Part shown: positions 28,279 to 34,525 of the stretch, piece by piece
Layout of the letters: the number at the start of each line of letters is the position of its first letter
How positions within the stretch are numbered: position 1 is the first letter of the stretch
Assembly: GCA_963676845.2 (NCBI GenBank)
Contig: CAXXKK010000020.1
Span: 69,538 to 133,537, forward strand
DNA from: G963662675 sp963676845
Lineage (GTDB): Bacteria; Bacteroidota; Bacteroidia; Bacteroidales; Prolixibacteraceae
Length of the DNA: 64,000 nt
Reading direction: 5' to 3'
Made by a program: the position numbers and the translations under genes
The notes under the pieces: model-generated
Database searches by the model: none
Seen by the model: only the letters and a program-made list of their open reading frames with translations
Told to the model about the DNA's origin: nothing

Positions 28279-30120
28279 ATGAAAAGTTTAAAATATATAA
28301 TTTTTGGTTTGATAGCCATATCATCTTTCACATCTTGTGATAATGATAAAGATTTTCTTACTGAAGATCCAAACACAATTTATACACCGGAAACTGCTTT
28401 CGAAAAAAGCAGCCAGGTTGATGCTCAGTTAGCAACTGCTTACAGAAAAGCATTTGGTATGTATGGAGAATATGCAATGTTCTGGACTGGACGTTCAACA
28501 CAGCAGTTATTGCATGGACAAGGTGCTGACTTTTTTGATAATGGAACCATTGGTGTTGGTCTGCCTACAGCGAATGCTTTCTCTAACTTTGCGTTATGGA
28601 ATCAGGCTGATCCTAAATTCAACGGTTTATGGAACGACATGTATCAGTTGATTAGCTATGCAAATATGTCATTGCAGGGAGCAGAGCAGGTTAACTGGTC
28701 AGATGAGAGTGATAAAGAATATGCAATTGCTCAAGCAAAATTCTTCCGTGCTTACGGATATTTACGTTTGGCTGAATGTTTTGGTGGTGTTCCTTATGTT
28801 ACAACTGTAAGTGAAGAGCTTAAACTAGATTATACACGTGAATCACGTGAAACTATTTATCGTTATGTAATTGCTGACTTAGAGGCAGCAGCTGCAGATC
28901 TTCCTTTATATCCAATGGAAGATGGTCGTATTGCTCAGGGAGCGGCTAATCACTTCCTTGCTGAAGCTTATTTGGCTCTTGGAGTTGAAACTAACAATGC
29001 CGATGGTGATAATTACGACAAAGCAATTGCTGCTGCAACTGTAACAATCAATGCTCACCCTCTAATGACAGAGCGTTTTGGTTCTCGTGCAAATCCTGCT
29101 GACTTGTCAGAGAATAATGGTGTTCCTGCATATAAACCAGATGGAAACGTTTTCTATGATTTATTCCAGATAGGAAACTACGATTATAGTGAAGGTAATA
29201 CCGAAGCTGTATGGACATTGGAAGCTGCAACTTATGATGAAGCAGAAGCTGCTGGTCTTCGTGGTGGATGGACTGGTGGTAACCCTTATTATGTTTCTGC
29301 TTTTGTGGGTCCTGTTACCAGAAATATGACATGGAAAGAAGGAACACCTGAAGCTGAAGAAAATGTAGGTGGCCCATTTAGTGATAATATTGATACTGAG
29401 TTGTATCCTGGTGGTGTTGTTTCTGCATATCTTGGTGGATTCACTGTAGGTGGAGTAGCTGAAACTAAATATGTGTCAGAAAAAGTTTGGGCTGGTGACT
29501 ATGCAGATGATATTCGTAATGCTCCTATCAATATTTGCAGAGAGCTTTTATGTGTTAATACTGAATCTAGTAGATATGGAACATATGTGTCTGCAGATGA
29601 TCTTGAAATTCCTGCAATGATGTCTCCTCTACGTTCTAAAATTGCAATGCAAGACGATTGGGGATGGCATGAAACTCAGCTGACAATTGCTCAGGCACAC
29701 GTTCAACAATATGGCCGTGACTTCTATGCAGTACGTTCTTCTGAGACTTTATTACTTCGTGCTGAAGCTTATTACAGAAATGGTGATTCTGATTCTGCTG
29801 CAGCTGATATTAAAGTTATTCGTGACCGTGCTCAAGCTTCAAAAGAAATCACAGCGGGAGAGATTGATATTTATACAATCTTAGCTGAACGTGCTCGTGA
29901 ATTAGCTTACGAAGAGCATCGTTGGCCAACACTACTTCGCATGGGTAGCAGTATCGAAGAAACAAATGAAGTAATGGTTCATCAGATTGAAAACCATGCT
30001 ATGTTTGTTGCAGATGTACCATATTATACTAATGGAATTAACTGGACATTATTCCCAATTCCTGAAACAGTAATGGTTGCAAATGCTGAAGGTGGATTAG
30101 AACAAAATCCAGGTTGGTAA
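28279..30120 (+). CDS. SusD/RagB family surface lipoprotein (SusD2)
   Basis: This is a SusD-type lipoprotein of about 613 residues, partner of SusC2. The lipobox is ISSFTSCDNDKDF. SusD hallmarks include AKFFRAYGYLRLAECFGGVP, ETLLLRAEAYYRNGDSDSAA and ELAYEEHRWPTLLRMG. I start it at the ATG at 28279, since the frame otherwise opens with TTG at 28273. Compared with SusD1 it has short insertions near residues 325-340 (GLRGGWTGGNPYYV), a region that may line the binding site and differ in specificity. It is 10 bases downstream of susC2 and ends at a strong terminator. Confidence 0.95.
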   Translation: MKSLKYIIFGLIAISSFTSCDNDKDFLTEDPNTIYTPETAFEKSSQVDAQLATAYRKAFGMYGEYAMFWTGRSTQQLLHGQGADFFDNGTIGVGLPTANAFSNFALWNQADPKFNGLWNDMYQLISYANMSLQGAEQVNWSDESDKEYAIAQAKFFRAYGYLRLAECFGGVPYVTTVSEELKLDYTRESRETIYRYVIADLEAAAADLPLYPMEDGRIAQGAANHFLAEAYLALGVETNNADGDNYDKAIAAATVTINAHPLMTERFGSRANPADLSENNGVPAYKPDGNVFYDLFQIGNYDYSEGNTEAVWTLEAATYDEAEAAGLRGGWTGGNPYYVSAFVGPVTRNMTWKEGTPEAEENVGGPFSDNIDTELYPGGVVSAYLGGFTVGGVAETKYVSEKVWAGDYADDIRNAPINICRELLCVNTESSRYGTYVSADDLEIPAMMSPLRSKIAMQDDWGWHETQLTIAQAHVQQYGRDFYAVRSSETLLLRAEAYYRNGDSDSAAADIKVIRDRAQASKEITAGEIDIYTILAERARELAYEEHRWPTLLRMGSSIEETNEVMVHQIENHAMFVADVPYYTNGINWTLFPIPETVMVANAEGGLEQNPGW

Positions 30121-30169
30121 TAAAATAAAAAAGGCAGTATGTAATTATTCTTACTGTTTTTGATTGATA

Positions 30170-30219
30170 ACCGGCACTTTTATTTCTGAATAAGAAATAG
30201 AGGTGCCGGTTTCTTTTTT
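30170..30219 (+). terminator. Rho-independent terminator after susD2
   Basis: ACCGGCAC (30170-30177) pairs with GTGCCGGT (30203-30210), and an inner stem ATTTCT/AGAAAT continues the helix. A T-rich tract follows. This ends the second Sus operon before the repeat array. Confidence 0.88.
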
Positions 30220-30256
30220 GTATAAGTATGGGATTGTTTTGCCATGAGTTCCACTG

Positions 30257-30471
30257 TCCTTTTATAATTTATTACATCCTTTTAAAATTCGTCATCTCCT
30301 TTTAATATTTGGAGTTTCCTTTTACAATTATTGGTTTCCTTTTGGAAAATTATCCTTCCTTTTTAAAAGGATGGGCAAAATCTTAAAAGGAAGCATGAAT
30401 TGCTAAAAGGATTAGCAAAAAGTTAAAAGGACGACAAAAATGCTAAAAGGATTAGTAGAATATTAAAAGGA
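30257..30471. repeat. Mirrored array of twelve 8-bp boxes at exact 20-bp period
   Basis: Six TCCTTTT(A/G/T) boxes start at 30257, 30277, 30297, 30317, 30337 and 30357. Six TAAAAGGA boxes start at 30364, 30384, 30404, 30424, 30444 and 30464. Each series has an exact 20-bp step, and the two are inverted about 30364, so the block is symmetric over 215 bp. The 12-bp spacers are all different and AT-rich. A degenerate further copy (TAAAATAG) may follow at 30483. The unit length is not a multiple of three and no gene runs through it. As RNA it could form a long hairpin of 8-bp helices and 12-base internal loops; as DNA it would place binding sites about two helical turns apart. I do not recognise it as a known element. 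Confidence 0.95.
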
Positions 30472-30713
30472 TTGACTTTTCCTAAAATAGCTTGGCAGAT
30501 TTATACTTAAAAACAGGGATAAAATATGTAAATAAATCTATAGTAAACACTAGGGGAAATCCAGTCTTTAGAGGTATTACAGGTAATCTTCAAAAATATA
30601 ATTCTGAAAAAAACTTGAGCTACCATAAAAAGAAATTAAGGTATAGTGTGGTTCTGATTACCTGTTTTTTCTTTTTAGAAAAACTATTGGTGAGTTCTTA
30701 AAAAAAACATATG
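30472..30713. other. Gap before the deacetylase gene
   Basis: About 240 bases, probably holding the promoter of the deacetylase/SGNH cluster, though no clear TTTG/TAnnTTTG pair was found. A 69-codon frame here has no recognisable protein features and I do not call it. Confidence 0.4.
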
Positions 30714-31574
30714 ATGAAAAGACAAATTTTTACCATTGCTATTGTTTTGTTTAGCGTGGCTACCTTGAGTGCGCAAAGATTAGTTGTGAGAATGGATGAT
30801 ATCGGTGCTTCTCATGCCGAGAATATTGCAGTTATTAAATCTTATCAGGAAGGCATAGGCAGATCTGCAGAAATAATGACAGTTTGCCCCTGGTTTTTAG
30901 AAGGTGCTGAGATGTTAAACCAAAATCCAGGCTTGGATGTAGGTATTCATGTTGCATTTAATAGTGAATGGGAGAATTATAAGTGGAAACCTTTTACTTA
31001 TTGCCCTTCTTTATGTGATGAAGATGGATATTTAAGTTTGAGCAGAGGTGGAGAAATTAATTATGAAGAAGTAGAAGCTGAATTAAGAGCTCAGATAGAG
31101 ATCGGATTAAAGTATTGTGATAATGTAACCCATATTTCTGACCACATGTTCTGGACTACTCAGCCTGGATTGAAAGAAATGGCGATTCGTGTTGCAGGTG
31201 AATATGGATTGTATCTTCAGGCTTCCGGTACAGGTGGCTTAGATGAAGAAATGGGAGATTTAAACGCAATATCGTTCATGTCTATAAGAAAAGATGAAGA
31301 TGGTAAACGTCTGGCAAGTTTTATGGAAATATTGAAATCACTGGAAAAAGGAAAAACATATTGGTTGCTGGAACACCCGGGATTGGATAATGAAGAGATG
31401 AATGGTATTTACCAGATTTCCGGAAATGGAGAAAGAAATGATGTTGGAGCTGACCGTCAGGATGTAACAGATACTTTTACGAGTCCAGAGGTTCTTAAAT
31501 ATATTGAGGATAACGGTATTGAGTTAGTATCCTTTGGTGATTTAATCAATGAATTAGAGGCAAAGAAAAACTAG
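30714..31574 (+). CDS. Secreted YdjC/ChbG-type carbohydrate deacetylase
   Basis: This exported protein of about 286 residues belongs to the YdjC/ChbG family, metal-dependent deacetylases of acetylated sugars. A signal peptide ending near LSAQ precedes the metal-binding motif RLVVRMDDIGASHAEN (about residues 23-38). LDVGIHVAFNSEW and NVTHISDHMFW carry further His and Asp ligands of the fold. Two ATG codons open the frame (30711, 30714) and either may be used. Being exported, unlike cytoplasmic ChbG, suggests action on a polymer or oligomer in the periplasm. It is followed by two SGNH-type genes and probably shares their operon. Confidence 0.82.
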   Translation: MKRQIFTIAIVLFSVATLSAQRLVVRMDDIGASHAENIAVIKSYQEGIGRSAEIMTVCPWFLEGAEMLNQNPGLDVGIHVAFNSEWENYKWKPFTYCPSLCDEDGYLSLSRGGEINYEEVEAELRAQIEIGLKYCDNVTHISDHMFWTTQPGLKEMAIRVAGEYGLYLQASGTGGLDEEMGDLNAISFMSIRKDEDGKRLASFMEILKSLEKGKTYWLLEHPGLDNEEMNGIYQISGNGERNDVGADRQDVTDTFTSPEVLKYIEDNGIELVSFGDLINELEAKKN

Positions 31575-31596
31575 AAAACACTAATAATTAGTAATA

Positions 31597-32241
31597 ATGA
31601 AAAAGACAATAATACTTTTCGGTTTTATTTTTATTCAACTTGTTGGATACGCCCAGATGAATGATCAATCCAAACAAAAAAGGTATGAAGTTTTACCAAT
31701 ACATGAAGAAGGTACTGCGATTCTTTTTGTGGGAAATAGTATAACCGATGATTGTGAATGGGGGGAGTTATTTCAAAATCCCAATATTTTAAGCCGGGGG
31801 ATTGATGGTAACACTACAACAACAGTATTGGAACGGATTCATGAACTAACCAGACATAAGGCTGCAAAAATGTTTTTGGGGATAGGTACAAATGATTTGG
31901 GTGGAACACCTATAGATACAATTGTTCAAAATATGAGTCAGATTGTACAGATATTTAGGGAAGAAAGTCCAAATACAAAAATCTATATTCAATCTGTATT
32001 ACCTGTAGCAAAAGAATCAATTTGGGGACCAGGAAGTAAAAATGATAATGTTCTTGCTTTAAATGAACGATATAAGCAGTTCTGTAAAGAGAATAATTGT
32101 ACATATATCGATTTAAATTCTCATTTTCTTGCAGATGACGGTTATCACCTTAAACCTGAATTCACGAATGACGGATTACATATATTGGGAGAAGGATATT
32201 TATTGTGGAAGAGCCTGATAATTGATTATGTGAATGAGTAA
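31597..32241 (+). CDS. Secreted SGNH/GDSL hydrolase, catalytic residues intact
   Basis: This 214-residue exported SGNH-fold hydrolase is probably a carbohydrate esterase. The signal peptide is TIILFGFIFIQLVGYAQ. Block I is LFVGNSITDDCEW, with the nucleophilic Ser; block II is SRGIDGNTT; block III is GIGTNDLGG, with the Asn; block V is DGLHILGEGY, with the Asp-x-x-His pair. All four catalytic blocks are therefore present. It lies 22 bases after the deacetylase gene. Together they could strip acyl groups from a glycan imported by the neighbouring Sus systems; this is inference. Confidence 0.88.
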   Translation: MKKTIILFGFIFIQLVGYAQMNDQSKQKRYEVLPIHEEGTAILFVGNSITDDCEWGELFQNPNILSRGIDGNTTTTVLERIHELTRHKAAKMFLGIGTNDLGGTPIDTIVQNMSQIVQIFREESPNTKIYIQSVLPVAKESIWGPGSKNDNVLALNERYKQFCKENNCTYIDLNSHFLADDGYHLKPEFTNDGLHILGEGYLLWKSLIIDYVNE

Positions 32242-32344
32242 TGGATGAAAATTCAATTAGTAAAATGGAGGCATTTAAATCCGAAAGATCTAATTGAAAA
32301 GAATTACTAAAAAGGAATATACAGTTAATAAAAACAGAATAAAT

Positions 32345-33049
32345 ATGAATTTAATGAAAAGAGTAAGTTTACTATTTATAATTGCAATATTTCACCTTAC
32401 TGTCTCTGCCCAGGGATTTGGAGGTATAGATTTTTCAAGGGCATTTGTAGCAGGTAAGGAACGAAGAGCCGATATTTTTAAGATTATGCCTGTCAATAAA
32501 GGGTGTATTGAATTTGTTGGTGGTAGCATTATGGAAGATTGTGAATGGAAAGAGTTATTAAATAATCCGACTATTATTAACAGGGGTATTGATGGAGATG
32601 ATACAGGTGATGTTTTAAATAGAACTGAAGAATTAATCAGGCATAACCCATCAAAAGTATTTCTGGAAATTGGAACACAGGATTTAAGTGGTGGGACTGA
32701 AATTGAGAGTATTGTTGAAAATATTGGTAAAATAACTCAGGCTGTACTTGAATCTAATTCAAGTACAAAGGTTTATGTGTTTTCCATATTACCGGCAGCT
32801 GGAGCTTCTCCTGGTGCTATGCCTGGACCGGGTGGGGCAGGAGTTTCAAATGAAGATGTTAAAGTCATAAATGCTCGTTTGGAGTCTTTATGTAAGGATA
32901 CTAAAATGACTTACCTCGATTTATATCCACATTTTTTGAATGAAGAAAAAACAGGCTTGGATTCTAGTCTTGGAAGTAGTAATTCGAAATTATCAGTAGC
33001 CGGATATGGTTTGTTGGGCAAACTTTTATCTGAATATGTAAACGACTAA
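32345..33049 (+). CDS. SGNH-fold protein with lost catalytic Asp/His (likely pseudo-enzyme)
   Basis: This exported protein of about 234 residues is paralogous to the gene before it. It keeps block I (FVGGSIMEDCEW) and block II (NRGIDGDDT). Block III reads GTQD instead of GTND, and where the Asp-x-x-His should be it has SNSKLSVAGYG, so both residues are absent. A Gly/Pro-rich insert (GASPGAMPGPGGAGVS) lies before the last third. I start it at the ATG at 32345, giving a clean signal peptide (RVSLLFIIAIFHLTVSAQ); an upstream TTG at 32294 is less likely. It may be a binding protein or regulator of its partner rather than an esterase. Confidence 0.82.
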   Translation: MNLMKRVSLLFIIAIFHLTVSAQGFGGIDFSRAFVAGKERRADIFKIMPVNKGCIEFVGGSIMEDCEWKELLNNPTIINRGIDGDDTGDVLNRTEELIRHNPSKVFLEIGTQDLSGGTEIESIVENIGKITQAVLESNSSTKVYVFSILPAAGASPGAMPGPGGAGVSNEDVKVINARLESLCKDTKMTYLDLYPHFLNEEKTGLDSSLGSSNSKLSVAGYGLLGKLLSEYVND

Positions 33050-33071
33050 ATGATGTTTCTTGCGAAATAAA

Positions 33072-33101
33072 AAAACCGTTGAGATAATTCTCAACGGTTT
33101 T
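33072..33101. terminator. Bidirectional terminator between the SGNH pair and hsp20
   Basis: A perfect 13-bp stem (AAAACCGTTGAGA, loop TAAT, complement) flanked by A and T runs serves both convergent genes. Confidence 0.92.
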
Positions 33102-33128
33102 ACTCTAACTAAACTAAACTATTCTAAC

Positions 33129-33566
33129 TTATACAATTTCAATTTCTCTTTTCTGAGGTACTGCTTCTTCTTTTTTCTGAATTGATAGCTTCAAAATTCC
33201 ATTTTTAAATGAAGCGTTGATTTTTTCATCATCAACTTTGTCTGTTAGTTTGAATTTCTTTTCAAATTCTTGTGGCTTAAATTCTACATGAGAATAAAGT
33301 GTTTCTTTTTCAGATTCCTGAACTTCCCCTTTAATGATTAGGTGTTTTTCTTCAACCGAGATTTTAACTTGTTCTTTGTCAAAACCAGGAACAGACATTT
33401 CAATTTCTACTGAATTTTCAGTTTCATAGATGTTTGTTGCAGGAGAGCAAGCAAGTTCATTTTTGTTATAACTATCATTGTGTGCTCCCTGGTTGAAAAA
33501 GTCATTTAATAAACGATCCATTGCATTGAATTGATTCACTGGGTTGTTAACTCTAACTAGTCTCAT
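33129..33566 (-). CDS. Small heat-shock protein, Hsp20 family
   Basis: This is a 145-residue alpha-crystallin-type chaperone that binds unfolding proteins in the cytoplasm. The alpha-crystallin domain spans about residues 44-140 (NIYETENSVEIEMSVPGFDK, VKISVEEKHLIIKGEVQESE, INASFKNGILKLSIQKKEE). The GILKLSI segment is the typical A-x-x-x-n-GvL-like motif. An AGGAG motif lies 9 bases before the ATG (33576-33580 on the minus strand), one of few Shine-Dalgarno-like sites in the window. It is convergent with the SGNH gene. Confidence 0.95.
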   Translation of the reverse strand: MRLVRVNNPVNQFNAMDRLLNDFFNQGAHNDSYNKNELACSPATNIYETENSVEIEMSVPGFDKEQVKISVEEKHLIIKGEVQESEKETLYSHVEFKPQEFEKKFKLTDKVDDEKINASFKNGILKLSIQKKEEAVPQKREIEIV

Positions 33567-33808
33567 AATTCTTTTCTCCTATTTTTTAATTGTTTTAAAT
33601 TTTTTGATTTCTGTTTTTTTGTTCTTTGACCCTATAATTTCAAGTTTTATTCCAATTCAAAAAACAAGACAAAAATTAGTGAAACCTTCATAATTTCCAT
33701 GTCAAATATTCCGATCTCAAGGTTTCAGGAAGTCAAAATGGCATGATATCTATACATGTGTATGTGTTTCTTGATTTTGAAAATGTTTCTGTAATCTGGA
33801 ATTGTTGC

Positions 33809-33816
33809 TACTTTTG
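33809..33816 (+). promoter_or_regulatory. Putative -7 box for trmD
   Basis: TACTTTTG matches TAnnTTTG and lies 16 bases before the ATG at 33833. It falls inside the longer reading frame, which rules against the upstream start at 33743. Confidence 0.6.
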
Positions 33817-33832
33817 CAGAAAAATAAATAGT

Positions 33833-34507
33833 ATGCGCATTGATATTTTAACAGTAGTTCCGGAATTGCTTGAAAGTCCGTTTCAGCATTCAATTTTAAA
33901 AAGAGCCCAGGAGAAGGGATTGGTTGAAATACATGTGCATAATATTCGTGATTTTTCAACGGATAAGCATAAACGTGTAGATGATTATGCGTTTAGTGGC
34001 GGGGCAGGGATGGTGATGACTATTCAGCCTATTGAAGCTGCAATAAATCATCTAAAGTCGCAACGAGAGTATGATGAAGTGATTTATACAACACCCGATG
34101 GCGAATTGTTTGAACAACGAACAGCAAATCATTTATCCCTCAAGGAAAATATCATTATTCTTTGTGGCCATTATAAAGGGGTTGATCAACGCATACGTGA
34201 TCATTTTGTAACTCGTGAAATATCTATTGGTGATTATGTCTTAACCGGGGGAGAGCTTGCGGCAGCTATCATGGTTGATAGTATTGTGCGCTTAATTCCG
34301 GGAAGTATATCCGATGAAACTTCAGCATTGACGGATTCTTTTCAGGATAACTTATTGAGCCCTCCGGTATATACACGCCCGGCCGAATACAACGGCTGGA
34401 AAGTGCCTGATATTCTCCTAAGCGGAAACGATAAGCAGGTTGAACAATGGAAAGAAGAGCAGGCTTATAAAATTACAAAGGAACGAAGACCCGATTTGTT
34501 GGAATAA
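33833..34507 (+). CDS. trmD: tRNA (guanine-N1)-methyltransferase
   Basis: TrmD methylates G37 of tRNAs reading CNN and related codons, using S-adenosylmethionine, and prevents frameshifting. The 224-residue protein starts at MRIDILTVVPELL. The trefoil-knot SAM site is seen in IILCGHYKGVDQRIRDHF and SIGDYVLTGGELAAAIMVDS. A C-terminal RNA-binding region ends in KERRPDLLE. The frame extends 30 codons upstream, but that stretch overlaps the promoter and is not family sequence, so the ATG at 33833 is chosen. It converges with the AddB-like gene 18 bases away. Confidence 0.97.
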   Translation: MRIDILTVVPELLESPFQHSILKRAQEKGLVEIHVHNIRDFSTDKHKRVDDYAFSGGAGMVMTIQPIEAAINHLKSQREYDEVIYTTPDGELFEQRTANHLSLKENIIILCGHYKGVDQRIRDHFVTREISIGDYVLTGGELAAAIMVDSIVRLIPGSISDETSALTDSFQDNLLSPPVYTRPAEYNGWKVPDILLSGNDKQVEQWKEEQAYKITKERRPDLLE

Positions 34508-34525
34508 CTCGCAACCCGTAACTCA

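Noticed and set aside
30257..30471. CRISPR array
   Set aside because: The repeated unit is only 8 bp, the two halves are inverted, spacers are 12 bp and no cas genes are present.
30257..30471. Transposon end with clustered transposase sites
   Set aside because: No transposase, target duplication or second end is visible; the two halves face each other over a few bases rather than enclosing cargo.
30492..30701. 69-codon plus-strand frame before the deacetylase gene
   Set aside because: No recognisable domain or signal, low-complexity AT-rich composition; more likely promoter region.
33743..33832. Longer N-terminus for TrmD
   Set aside because: The stretch contains the TACTTTTG promoter box and does not resemble the family; the family start is at 33833.
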